Below, one piece after another: positions 21,971 through 30,803 of a DNA stretch of 34,907 nucleotides (position 1 is the first letter of the stretch; each line of letters begins with the position of its first letter). A program made the position numbers and the translations under genes. Source of the DNA: Deltaproteobacteria bacterium (GTDB lineage: Bacteria; Desulfobacterota; Desulfobaccia; Desulfobaccales; 0-14-0-80-60-11); the NCBI GenBank assembly GCA_016874975.1, contig VGSQ01000023.1, positions 1-34,907 of the forward strand, read 5' to 3'. The notes beneath the pieces are model-generated. The model had not been told where the DNA came from. It saw only the letters and a list, made by a program, of their open reading frames with translations, and searched no databases.

Positions 21971-24190
21971 ATGCCAGAGCCGAACCGAGACGACGACCTG
22001 CTGCCCATCCCCCACCGGGGGCGGAGCCTGCAGGATTATCTGCGCATCCTGGTGAAGCGGCGCTGGGCCGCCCTCACCGTCTTTTTCGCCATCGTCATCA
22101 CCGCGGCCCTCTACACCTTCACCACCACCCCCATTTACAAGGCCACGGTGCAGCTCCTCATCGAACGCCACCTACCCAGGCTGCTGGATTCCCGGGAAGG
22201 CGCCCAGCATGACTATTTCCAGGAGGAGTTCTACCAGACCCAGTACAAACTCCTGGAGAGCCGGGCCCTGGCCAAACGGGTGGCGGACAAACTGCAACTG
22301 AAGAAGCATCCGTCCTATGCGGCCATGTTCCAGGAAAAGCCAGGCGGCCCGCCGGTCAATCCCCAGTCCGCGGAAGAGGCCCTGGTGGGCGCGGTGCAGG
22401 GCGGCATCGAAGTGACCCCCATCCGCAACAGTCGCCTGGTGGACGTGAGTTTTTACGACCCCGACCCCCGCTTCGCCGCCCAGGCGGTCAACGCCCTGGC
22501 CCAGTGCTACATCGAGCACTCCCTGGAACTGCGCTTCGCCGCCTCCCAGGAGGCCACCGTCTGGCTGAGACAGAAGCTGGAAGAGGCCCGCAAAAAGCTG
22601 GAGGAATCAGAGAACAAGCTGAATGCTTATAAGAAACAGCACGGCATCATCGCCACCGAGGACAAGGAGACCATCACCGCCCAGAAGCTGGAGCAGTTGA
22701 ACCGGGAGCTGGTGAGCGCCCAGACCCGCCGCATGGAGGCCGAGACCCGGTTCAAGGAGGTGAGCGCCGGGCGCCCCATCCCCCAGGTCCTGAGCAACCC
22801 CCTCATCACCACCCTCAAGGCCGAAGAGGCCAAGATCATCAACCAGATTTCCGAGCTCAGCAAGAAATTCGGGGAGAAACATCCCCGCATGATTCAGTTG
22901 CAGCAGGAGATGGCGGCCCTGCGCGCCAAGATCGGCGCGGAACTGGCCCACATCCGGGAGAGCATCAAGAACGAATACGCCATGGCCAAGAGCCAGGAGG
23001 CCCAACTGCTGGCCGCGCTCCAGGCCGTCAAGGGCGAAACCCAGGACCTGGGGGAGCGCACCATCCAGTACCGGGTGCTGCTCCGGGACGTGGAATCAAA
23101 CCGGGCCATGTATGAGAACATGCTCAAAAGCCTGAAGGAAACCACCGCCACCGAGAACCTGCCCTCCACCAACATCCGCATCGTCTACCCTGCGGCGGTG
23201 CCCGAGGCGCCGGTGAAGCCCAACAAACGGCGCAACCTCATGCTGGCCCTGGTCCTGGGCGCGGTGCTGGGCGTGGCCGCGGCCCTGGGTCTGGAGAGCC
23301 TGGACAGCACCCTCAAGACCCCGGAGGACGTGGAAGGCTGGCTGGAAATCCCCAACCTGGCCATGATCCCCCACCTGGAGCTGGCCCCGGACAACCCGGG
23401 CCACGACTCCCCGGAGCTGGTGGTGCACCGCGGCCAGCCCCCCCTGGCCCTGGAGGCCTACCTGGGTCTGCGCACCAGCATCCTCTTTTCCACGCCGGAG
23501 CAGGCCCCCCACCTCCTCCTGGTGAGCAGCACCCTGCCCCTGGAGGGCAAAACCCTCACCGCCGCCAACCTGGCCACGGCCATGGCCAAGGCCGAAAACC
23601 CCATCCTCCTGGTGGACGCGGACCTGCGCCGGCCCACCCTGCACCAGCTCTTCAGGGTGGAGCGGGAGCCGGGCCTGACCAACTTCCTGGTGGGCGAAAC
23701 GGACGACCTGCCGGTGCGGGAGACCGCGGTGCCCCAGCTTTACGTGCTCCCCTGCGGCAAAATCCCGCCCAACCCCTCGGAGCTGCTGGGTTCCGCCCGC
23801 ATGCGGGAGTTCTGCCGCCGGGCCCGGGAGCACTTCGCCCGGGTCATCGTGGATTCGCCCCCCCTGCTGTCCGTCACCGACCCGGCCATCCTGGCCACCA
23901 TGGCGGACGGGGTCCTGCTGGTGGTCAAGGCCGAAAGCGTCCCCCGCCGGGCCGCGCTGGAGGCCCGGGACCAGCTCCTGGAGGTCAAGGCCCCGCTGCT
24001 GGGCGCCATCCTGAACGACGTCCCCTTCCAGCGGGACGGCTACTACTACCAGCAGTACTACCGCTACTACTCCTACTACGGCCGGGACGAAGACGGCGCC
24101 CAGACCCCCCGCCCCCGCCGCACCACCCCCACGGGCGGCTTCCTGGCCGGCCTGAAAAAACGCTGGCGGAAGTCAAGGCGGAGCCTGTAG
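21971..24190 (+). CDS. Wzc-type polysaccharide co-polymerase with BY-kinase domain
   Basis: 739 residues, ATG 21971 after GAGAGG. The Wzz domain begins with a membrane segment (RRWAALTVFFAIVITAALYT, about 29-52). A long coiled-coil periplasmic region follows (about 200-395, for example KKLEESENKLNAYKKQHG), then the proline-rich exit and second membrane segment (PNKRRNLMLALVLGAVLGVA). The cytoplasmic kinase has Walker A in STLPLEGKTLTAANLA (about 520-533), Walker A' in ILLVDADLRRP and Walker B in VIVDSPPLL. A tyrosine cluster YYYQQYYRYYSYYG (about 691-704) is the autophosphorylation site that controls polymer length and export. The stop codon TAG (24188-24190) is formed by the first bases of an intergenic repeat unit, so the natural C-terminus may have been changed by repeat insertion. 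Confidence 0.95.
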   Translation: MPEPNRDDDLLPIPHRGRSLQDYLRILVKRRWAALTVFFAIVITAALYTFTTTPIYKATVQLLIERHLPRLLDSREGAQHDYFQEEFYQTQYKLLESRALAKRVADKLQLKKHPSYAAMFQEKPGGPPVNPQSAEEALVGAVQGGIEVTPIRNSRLVDVSFYDPDPRFAAQAVNALAQCYIEHSLELRFAASQEATVWLRQKLEEARKKLEESENKLNAYKKQHGIIATEDKETITAQKLEQLNRELVSAQTRRMEAETRFKEVSAGRPIPQVLSNPLITTLKAEEAKIINQISELSKKFGEKHPRMIQLQQEMAALRAKIGAELAHIRESIKNEYAMAKSQEAQLLAALQAVKGETQDLGERTIQYRVLLRDVESNRAMYENMLKSLKETTATENLPSTNIRIVYPAAVPEAPVKPNKRRNLMLALVLGAVLGVAAALGLESLDSTLKTPEDVEGWLEIPNLAMIPHLELAPDNPGHDSPELVVHRGQPPLALEAYLGLRTSILFSTPEQAPHLLLVSSTLPLEGKTLTAANLATAMAKAENPILLVDADLRRPTLHQLFRVEREPGLTNFLVGETDDLPVRETAVPQLYVLPCGKIPPNPSELLGSARMREFCRRAREHFARVIVDSPPLLSVTDPAILATMADGVLLVVKAESVPRRAALEARDQLLEVKAPLLGAILNDVPFQRDGYYYQQYYRYYSYYGRDEDGAQTPRPRRTTPTGGFLAGLKKRWRKSRRSL

Positions 24191-24432
24191 GGTGCGCACC
24201 GCGCACCATATCGAGATGAGACCTCTGCGAAAGTCATGTGGAACAGCCGCCCCCGGCTGTATTTTGCAGGCGAGGGCGCCTGCTCCACATAATCTTGTGT
24301 CTCATCCGGCATCCAGCCTGTAGGGTGCGCACCGCGCACCATATCGAGATGAGAACTCTGCGAAAGTCATGTGGAACAGCCGCCCCCGGCTGTTCTTTAG
24401 AAGATGCAGGCGAGGGCGCCTGCTCTACATGA
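24183..24432. repeat. two tandem 133-bp units with three-way hairpin
   Basis: Units start at 24183 and 24316. The first ~75 bp are identical except for one base. Each carries the inverted form of the 17-nt palindrome (GGTGCGCACCGCGCACC), then GAGATGAGA.CTCTGCGAAA, then a structure with outer arms ATGTGGA/TCCACAT (perfect in unit 1, one mismatch in unit 2) enclosing two hairpins, ACAGCCG/CGGCTGT and GCAGGCG/CGCCTGC. The segment starting GAGAC or GAGAA loosely resembles the family A MITE end. A C-rich AACCC run follows at 24441-24466. Confidence 0.75.
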
Positions 24433-24483
24433 TTTTTACCGACCCAGAACCCAAAACCCAAAACCTGACACCTGACCCCTGCC

Positions 24484-26304
24484 ATGTGCGGCATCGCCGG
24501 CATCTTCCACCTGACCCCGCACCGTGAGCCTCCGCCCCGGGAAGAGACGGCCGCGGCCCTGCTGCGCCTCACCCGGGCCCAGGTCCATCGCGGTCCCGAC
24601 GACGAGGGCCTCTGGCAGAGCCCCGACGGCCGGGTGGCCCTGGGCCAGCGGCGCCTGTCCATCATCGACCTGTCGCCCGCCGGACGCCAGCCCATGGCCA
24701 ACGAAGACGAGAGCATTTGGCTCACCTACAACGGCGAGATCTACAATTTCCAGGAACTGCGCCGGGAGCTGCAAACCCTGGGGCACACCTTCCGCAGCCG
24801 CACCGACACCGAAGTGGTCCTCCACGCCTATGAAGAGTGGGGCGTGGACGCGTTCCTGCGCTTCCGGGGCATGTTCGCCTTCGCCCTCTGGGACGCCCCC
24901 CGCCGGACCCTGTACCTGGTCAAGGACCGCTTCGGCATCAAGCCCCTCTATTACTTCCTGGATGACGACAAAATCGTCTTCGCCTCGGAAACCCGGGCCC
25001 TGGCCGCGTCGGGGCTGTTCCCGGTGGAGCAAAACCCCGACGCCCTCACCGCCTTCCTGCTCTGGGGCTCGGCGCCCGTCCCCCTCACCACCCTCCGGGG
25101 CGTGCAGGCGCTGCCCGCCGGCCATTACCTGGCCGTGCGCCAGGGCCGGGCCACCCTCCACCGCTACCATGACCTCTGGACCCAAGAACCCGCCCCCCCG
25201 GACGCCTGCCGTCCCGATAACCTGCGCGCCCTCCTGGGGGAAACGGTCAACCTCCACCTCATTGCGGACGCACCGCTGGGGGTGTTCCTGAGCGGCGGCA
25301 TCGACTCTTCGGCCCTGGTGGCCCTGGCCGCCCTGGCCCGCCAGGACCGCCTCACCACGCTCTCCATTAACTTTGAGGAGGCCGACTTTTCCGAAGAGCC
25401 CTATCAGCGCCTGGTGGCCCAAAAATACCACACCGACCACCAGGTTCTCACCCTCACCCGGCGGGGTTTCCTGGAGGACCTGCCCCGGGCCCTGGCCGAC
25501 CTGGACCAGCCCAGCATCGACGGCGTCAACACCTGGTTCGTCTCCCGCCTGGCCCGGGAGGCCGGTCTCAAGGCCGTGCTCTCCGGCCTGGGGGGGGACG
25601 AACTCTTCTGCGGCTATCCCCATTTTCAGCGGGCCGGCCTCCTCACCCGCCTGGCGGCCCTGGGGCCCCTGCTCCGCGGGCTGGACGGCGCCCTGCCCGC
25701 GCTCCCCGGCCGGCTGCGCAAGCTCCCCTTCCTGGCCCTGCACCGGAGCCTGGGCTGGTACGGGGCCATCCGGGGCCTGTTCACCCCGCCCGAGGTGGCC
25801 CGCCTCACCGGCGACACCCTGGCCCACGTGCGGGCCGTGGCCGACGCCCTCGCGCCCCCGGCTCCGGCGCTCGCCCCGGTGGACCGGCTCTCCCGCTGTG
25901 AGATTCACTTTTACCTGCAGAATCAACTGCTCAAGGACACGGACTGCATGTCCATGGCCCACGGCCTGGAGACCCGGGTGCCCTTCCTGGACCCGGTCCT
26001 GGTGGCCGCGGTGCTGGGCTCGCCCCCGGCCTCCCGGGTGAACGGCCGCGTCCCCAAGGCGCTCCTCACCAACGCCCTGGGCGACCTGCTGCCCCGGGAA
26101 GTGGTGCACCGCCCCAAGATGACCTTCACCTTCCCCTTTGAACCCTGGCTCCGGGACTGGCCCGGCTGGGACGCGGCCACCCGGGGCCCCCTGGACCCCA
26201 CCGCCGCGGCCGCCACCCTGGCTGCCTACCGCACCGGCCGCCAAACCTGGAGCCGGCCCTGGGCGCTATTGATTTCAGCAACAAATTTGCCTTTGAATTT
26301 TTAA
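24484..26304 (+). CDS. asparagine synthase-like glutamine amidotransferase
   Basis: 606 residues, start fixed by the N-terminal MCGIAGIF, whose Cys2 is the catalytic nucleophile of the class II glutaminase domain (about 1-200; further motifs SIIDLSPAGRQPM, TYNGEIYNF, GDD-like loops). The synthetase domain has the PP-loop FLSGGIDSSALV (about 266-277) and GLGGDELFCGYPHF. It transfers ammonia from glutamine to an ATP-activated carboxylate. In exopolysaccharide loci such enzymes probably amidate sugar uronic acids; here it lies directly after the export genes and before glycosyltransferases, so that role is more likely than peptide macrolactam formation. The last eight or so codons (ISATNLPLNF) are AT-rich and the stop is flush with the next start (TAA-ATG), marking a composition junction at about 26270. 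No clear ribosome site upstream. Confidence 0.9.
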   Translation: MCGIAGIFHLTPHREPPPREETAAALLRLTRAQVHRGPDDEGLWQSPDGRVALGQRRLSIIDLSPAGRQPMANEDESIWLTYNGEIYNFQELRRELQTLGHTFRSRTDTEVVLHAYEEWGVDAFLRFRGMFAFALWDAPRRTLYLVKDRFGIKPLYYFLDDDKIVFASETRALAASGLFPVEQNPDALTAFLLWGSAPVPLTTLRGVQALPAGHYLAVRQGRATLHRYHDLWTQEPAPPDACRPDNLRALLGETVNLHLIADAPLGVFLSGGIDSSALVALAALARQDRLTTLSINFEEADFSEEPYQRLVAQKYHTDHQVLTLTRRGFLEDLPRALADLDQPSIDGVNTWFVSRLAREAGLKAVLSGLGGDELFCGYPHFQRAGLLTRLAALGPLLRGLDGALPALPGRLRKLPFLALHRSLGWYGAIRGLFTPPEVARLTGDTLAHVRAVADALAPPAPALAPVDRLSRCEIHFYLQNQLLKDTDCMSMAHGLETRVPFLDPVLVAAVLGSPPASRVNGRVPKALLTNALGDLLPREVVHRPKMTFTFPFEPWLRDWPGWDAATRGPLDPTAAAATLAAYRTGRQTWSRPWALLISATNLPLNF

Positions 26305-27129
26305 ATGAATTTAAAAAATTCTTTTAAATATTTTTTATGTTATTGGAAATATTCTTTTGGCTTATTTGCTAAATTCAAAGTTATCTCTTATTATTTAAAA
26401 CGAATTTTATTTTACTTAGGAGTTTATGGAATAAATGAGCATAGATTAGTATCTTTAAAATTAGATGACCTAAAAATATTTTTTAATATCAGTTCCCCTG
26501 AAGCAGGGACTTTCAAAGAAATTTTTGTGGATAAGGTATATGAAAGAGAAGATTATTTTATTCCACAAAATGGTTGGACTGTTTTAGACTTAGGTGCAAA
26601 TATCGGGGCTTTTTCCCTGAGAAATTCATCAAGAGTAAGGAATGGAAGGATCATTGCATTTGAGCCCAATTACGATATTTTTTCAATTCTTTCAAAGAAT
26701 TTAAAAGCCAACCAAATTCAGAATGTTGCAATATTTCCTTTAGCCATCGGAGCACAACAAGGGATTATGAAATTTATAGTCAGTTGTTTAAGCACCGGTG
26801 ATGGTAGTATTGTGGAATGGAGATATAAGAATTTACTGAAAAAAGGTAATTACAAAGAATTTCCTGTAATGGTAGATACTTTAGACCATTTTGCGGAGTT
26901 ATATGAAATCAAAGGGCCTATTGACTTGATAAAATTTGATATTGAGGGGGCAGAGTATGATGCTATATGTGGGGGGAAAAATGTACTCAAAATGACTAAA
27001 AGAATAGTAATGGAATTTCATGACGAAACAATATTTGCAAAAATAAAATTGAAACTTGCTGAAAATGGGTTTGATTGTATTCGTATTCTTCATGAAAATA
27101 AGATCGCCTATTTTCTGAAAAAATCATGA
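26305..27129 (+). CDS. FkbM-family methyltransferase
   Basis: 274 residues. The SAM-binding core starts at WTVLDLGANIGAFSLRNSSR (motif I), then IIAFEPNYDIFSILSKNLKA (acidic residue of motif II), and DLIKFDIEGAEYDAICGGK, the typical FkbM D.IKID.EG.E motif. The N-terminal ~70 residues are basic and aromatic and may contact a membrane-linked glycan. FkbM proteins O-methylate sugars or polyketides. The whole gene is AT-rich (many AAA, ATA, TTA codons), in sharp contrast to the genes on either side, and is evidently acquired or exchanged separately. It overlaps the next gene by 4 bp (ATGA). Confidence 0.9.
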   Translation: MNLKNSFKYFLCYWKYSFGLFAKFKVISYYLKRILFYLGVYGINEHRLVSLKLDDLKIFFNISSPEAGTFKEIFVDKVYEREDYFIPQNGWTVLDLGANIGAFSLRNSSRVRNGRIIAFEPNYDIFSILSKNLKANQIQNVAIFPLAIGAQQGIMKFIVSCLSTGDGSIVEWRYKNLLKKGNYKEFPVMVDTLDHFAELYEIKGPIDLIKFDIEGAEYDAICGGKNVLKMTKRIVMEFHDETIFAKIKLKLAENGFDCIRILHENKIAYFLKKS

Positions 27130-28289
27130 ACCGTCTTAAGCTGGCCCTTTGTCTGAGGAAAGGGGCTAATCTTGTCCTGAAGAAAATGACCCTTTTGTTG
27201 TTCCCAAGAACGCGAGTGATCCTTGAAAAATTGCGATCACAGAAAGGCAAAATCCTGATCCTCCGCACCGGCAACATCGGCGACACGGCCTGCGCCCTGC
27301 CCGCCCTGGCGGCCCTCCGGGAGAATTTTCCCTCATCCCATCTGTGCCTGCTCACCTCGCCGGGCCCCCAAGGCCTGCCCGAAGCCCATGAGGTCCTGGA
27401 GGGCCTGGGTCTGGTGGATGAGATCATCACCTTTTATCAGGAGGACCTGGCTCATTGGCGCTTCCGCCGCTCTCTGCTGCGGGACCTGCGCCGCCGGGGT
27501 TTTCACCTCTTTGTCCTGCTGCCCCAGGAACGGAGCTCCCTCTCACGAAACCTGCGGGACCTGCTCTTTGCCCGCCTCCTGGGCGTCAAAGGGGCCCTGG
27601 GCTTCGACCTGGCCAATGCCTTCCCCGGGTTCGACCTGCGCACCCTGAAAGACTACGTGCCCCCGCACAACGAGGTGGAGCGCCTTCTTCTCCTCCTGGG
27701 CCGGGCCGGCATCAACGGCATCCGTCCCTTCATCCTGAATCTCCCGGCTTCCTGCCACCGCCTGGCGGAAGAGCTCTTGCACCCCCACCGCCGGGACGGC
27801 CGCATCATAATCGGCTTCCAGGCTTTCGCCAAGGAACAGGCCAAACAATGGCCCCTGGAGAATTTTGCGGAGTTGGGGCGTAGCCTTTATGAGGCCTATC
27901 AACCCCTCTTCGTTCTCGTGGGCGGCCCCGGCGACCGGGAGCGGCTGCAGGACCTGGCCACCCGCTTCCCCGGCGACAAGCTCATCGCCGCCGGGCAGGC
28001 CACCGTCCTGGAGACCGCCGCCTTGCTGGCCCGCTGCCACGTCCTGGTCACCCTGGACACCGGCCCCATGCACCTGGCCGCGCTGGTGGGCACCTCCATC
28101 GTCGCTCTCTTCAGTGCCCGCCAGTTTCCCAGGATGTGGGACCCCCATACCGACCAGGGCATACTCCTGCGCGCCCTCGCCCCTTGCGATCTTTGCTTTC
28201 AAGACAATTGCGCGCACCTTACTTGCATGCAGACCATCGGTGTAAAGGAGGTCGAAAATGCCGTGGAAAGGATCCTTGGAATGAAATAG
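27126..28289 (+). CDS. glycosyltransferase family 9 (heptosyltransferase-like)
   Basis: 387 residues, ATGA overlap with the methyltransferase gene. The GT9 N-terminal motif is ILILRTGNIGDTACALPALA (about residues 41-60), with the donor-side signature LDTGPMHLAALVGTSIVALF near residue 312. The C-terminus retains the conserved Cys pattern CDLCFQDNCAHLTC common in this family (a CxxC...C...C motif). It would transfer a heptose or related sugar from an ADP- or GDP-donor. The first ~40 codons have intermediate composition, and from about 27260 the gene is GC-rich like the chromosome. Confidence 0.92.
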   Translation: MNRLKLALCLRKGANLVLKKMTLLLFPRTRVILEKLRSQKGKILILRTGNIGDTACALPALAALRENFPSSHLCLLTSPGPQGLPEAHEVLEGLGLVDEIITFYQEDLAHWRFRRSLLRDLRRRGFHLFVLLPQERSSLSRNLRDLLFARLLGVKGALGFDLANAFPGFDLRTLKDYVPPHNEVERLLLLLGRAGINGIRPFILNLPASCHRLAEELLHPHRRDGRIIIGFQAFAKEQAKQWPLENFAELGRSLYEAYQPLFVLVGGPGDRERLQDLATRFPGDKLIAAGQATVLETAALLARCHVLVTLDTGPMHLAALVGTSIVALFSARQFPRMWDPHTDQGILLRALAPCDLCFQDNCAHLTCMQTIGVKEVENAVERILGMK

Positions 28290-28333
28290 TTAGTTGATAA
28301 ATTAAACAATCAATTTATTTGCATATCATAATA

Positions 28334-29125
28334 ATGAATAACATGAAAAAAAATCCAACTGAATTGTGGAAAGAGATATTGAAATTACAGGCCTACGAGC
28401 ATCACTGCCATTCAGCCAGTGATTTAAAAAAAACTAACAAATTAGGTTGGGCATGGAGGCGTATCTTGAGAGTTACCCAAATAATTCCTCCTGCCAAACT
28501 CTTTGAATTGGGAAGCGGGGGGGGGAGAAATTTAGTTGCCTTGGCCTTGAAAGGCTTTCCAATTCACGGTATCGACGTCTCACCAAATGTCGTTGAAAGA
28601 GCGAAACATTTTATTCAAGAGGTCAAAGAATTTCAGGCTATCAAAGCCACAATAGAAGTTGCAGATATATTAGAATATGAAACTCAAGAAACTTACGATA
28701 TGTGTTTTCATGTTGGCGTGGTTGAACATTTTTTAGAAGATGGTATCCGTCAAAGCATTTGGAAAAAACTTTATGACTTTACCAAACCTGGTGGTTGGAT
28801 TGTTTCTATTGTACCATGCGGCATGCATATTATGAGAAATATGATTAGAACAAGAGGTCTTGCAGGTTATCAGATTCCTGAAATAGATTATAGCTGTGGG
28901 TTGCACCGCAAAGAATTTATAAAAATAGGACTGAGCCCTGTCATTATTAAGCCACATAACTTTTTTGGCTTTTTAAACTGCCACCCTAATTATTTATTAT
29001 CGAAATTTATAGCTCCAATGTTAATTATTTTTGGAAATTTATTACTTCCTCAATTCCCTATTAAAGAAAAAATTAAAGAAAAGTTAGCCCATACGATTTT
29101 GGCCTGTGGGAGAAGACCAGAGTAA
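28334..29125 (+). CDS. class I SAM-dependent methyltransferase
   Basis: 263 residues from ATG 28334; the alternatives TTG 28319 and ATG 28343 cannot be separated because none has a clear ribosome site. Motif I is LFELGSGGGRNLVALALKG (about residue 57), followed by IHGIDVSPNVVERAKHF and by the motif IV region YDMCFHVGVVEHFLED, then WIVSIVPCGMH. The C-terminal half is hydrophobic in places (LIIFGNLLLPQF), perhaps for binding a lipid-linked substrate. AT-rich throughout. It sits between GC-rich GT9 and flippase genes. Confidence 0.88.
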   Translation: MNNMKKNPTELWKEILKLQAYEHHCHSASDLKKTNKLGWAWRRILRVTQIIPPAKLFELGSGGGRNLVALALKGFPIHGIDVSPNVVERAKHFIQEVKEFQAIKATIEVADILEYETQETYDMCFHVGVVEHFLEDGIRQSIWKKLYDFTKPGGWIVSIVPCGMHIMRNMIRTRGLAGYQIPEIDYSCGLHRKEFIKIGLSPVIIKPHNFFGFLNCHPNYLLSKFIAPMLIIFGNLLLPQFPIKEKIKEKLAHTILACGRRPE

Positions 29126-29197
29126 TAATAATTAACAATTTCTTAATAAGTTACACAAATAATCATCAGTTTACTTATGAATGTGTGGATATAAACT

Positions 29198-30721
29198 TTG
29201 CTTAAAAAATTTTTGCACAGCCTAACCGCAATCTTTTCTTCCCAGGTGATCACCACCATAGGCAACCTGCTGCTGGTGCCCCTGTTTCTCGTTTGCTGGG
29301 GACCGGAAATATATGGCGAATGGCTGGCCCTCTTTGCCATGGTGGGCTACCTCTCCACCCTGGATCTGGGCATGAATATGGCCGCAGGCAATCGCCTGAT
29401 CCAGGCTTACGCCACCGGCGACCTGGAAACCTACACCCAGGTGCAGCACTCGGCCATGGCTTTCTATCTGGGCGTCGCTGTAGCCGGCACTCTGCTTCTG
29501 GGACTGGCCGCCTGGTTCTTTCCTTTGCACGCCTGGTTGGGCCTCAGAGAAACCCCTACTCCGGCGGCCCGCTGGGTGCTATGGCTTCTGGGCCTCCAGG
29601 TCCTCTGGGCTATGCCCTGGGGCCTCATTGTGGGGATTTATCGCTTCACCGGCAACCTGGCCCGCAGCCAGTGGGTGGGCAATCTCCGTCTTATCTTGGC
29701 TTTGTCGCTGGCTGCTCTGGTGCTGTGGAGGGGGGGAAGTATGACCGCGGTCGCAGTCACTCAACTCATTCCCATGGCGCTGACTGCTCTGCTGGTTCTC
29801 CTCCACGTTAAAGACCGTCTGCCGGAATTGTTTCCCGGCGTCTTTGGCGCCCGTCTCACCTTTGTCAAGGCATTACTTGGTCCCAGCCTTCTGTTCGCCC
29901 TCCTCATCCTGGCAAATGCGCTAACCCTACAGGGGCCTGTGCTCATTGTCTCGGCCAGCCTGGGAGGGGTGGGTGTGGCCGTTTTGGTCACCACCCGCAC
30001 CCTGGCCGCGTTGAGCCGCCAGATCTCTGCTGGTATGAATGTTGCTCTATGGCCGGACCTCACCAGCCTGGAAGCCCGCCAGGATTACGGTGGGCTCCAG
30101 ACTCTGCATCGCCTGCTGGTGGGGGCCGCCTCGGCGGTGACGGTAGGACTGGCCGCAGCCTTGTGGTTTGAAGGCGCAGAAGTGATGGCCGTCTGGACCC
30201 GGGGGAAACTGCCCCCCGACCCTGTCCTCCTGAAACTCCTGCTCCTGATGATTGTGCTGCAAATCCCCTGGCTGGCCAGCGCCACCTTCACCGCCGCCGC
30301 CAACCGCCACCGTCGGTTGGCCTGGCTCTACCTGGCCGCCGGCCTCCTGGGAGTGGCGGTCACGGCCATCCTCGTGGGGCCCTTAGGCGCCTGGGCGGTA
30401 CCCGTGGGCTTGACGACTGCAGAGCTAATATTTTGCAGCCATTGGGTCATTAAAGATACCTGTCGTCTGCTTCAGGAACCTTACGGGCCTTTCGCCAAAC
30501 GCCTTTGGCCGGCTATTGCCCTTACCGTTGTCGTTTCCCTGGGGATGGGATGGGTTGTCCATCGCTATCTCCCCGGACCTTTTCTGGTGCGATGGGCCGG
30601 TGTCGGCGCGGCAACAATGGTTGCGGCGCTCTTTACGACCTGGACGGTTTGGCTTACTCCGGCAGACCGTGAAATGGTGACAGAAAAAATCATCAGAGGT
30701 TATTGCTGGTCACCACAATAA
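29198..30721 (+). CDS. polysaccharide flippase (Wzx/MATE-like)
   Basis: 507 residues from a TTG start at 29198 (an in-frame stop lies just upstream, so no longer start exists). At least twelve hydrophobic segments, beginning SSQVITTIGNLLLVPLFLVC. The loop YGEWLALFAMVGYLSTLDLG followed by MNMAAGNRLIQAYATGD is the usual N-terminal signature of Wzx/RfbX flippases. It would move undecaprenyl-diphosphate-linked repeat units across the inner membrane for the O-antigen-type polymerase at 17603-19642. GC-rich, with the change from AT-rich flank falling at its very start. The non-ATG start and missing ribosome site suggest either weak translation or a displaced 5' end. Confidence 0.9.
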   Translation: MLKKFLHSLTAIFSSQVITTIGNLLLVPLFLVCWGPEIYGEWLALFAMVGYLSTLDLGMNMAAGNRLIQAYATGDLETYTQVQHSAMAFYLGVAVAGTLLLGLAAWFFPLHAWLGLRETPTPAARWVLWLLGLQVLWAMPWGLIVGIYRFTGNLARSQWVGNLRLILALSLAALVLWRGGSMTAVAVTQLIPMALTALLVLLHVKDRLPELFPGVFGARLTFVKALLGPSLLFALLILANALTLQGPVLIVSASLGGVGVAVLVTTRTLAALSRQISAGMNVALWPDLTSLEARQDYGGLQTLHRLLVGAASAVTVGLAAALWFEGAEVMAVWTRGKLPPDPVLLKLLLLMIVLQIPWLASATFTAAANRHRRLAWLYLAAGLLGVAVTAILVGPLGAWAVPVGLTTAELIFCSHWVIKDTCRLLQEPYGPFAKRLWPAIALTVVVSLGMGWVVHRYLPGPFLVRWAGVGAATMVAALFTTWTVWLTPADREMVTEKIIRGYCWSPQ

Positions 30722-30803
30722 GCTGCCAAGGAATGAGCATCAATAAAGATGCATTTACTAAATGGGTCATCTTTCAAACTACACTTGAGGTTTTTGAACT
30801 AAA

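Noticed and set aside
7295-26304. Lasso peptide cluster (PqqD-like B1, protease B2, AsnB-like C)
   Set aside because: The asparagine-synthase-like gene lies 12.6 kb away inside the polysaccharide locus with a full glutaminase domain, the protease is S26-type rather than the transglutaminase-like B2, and a radical SAM enzyme is present.
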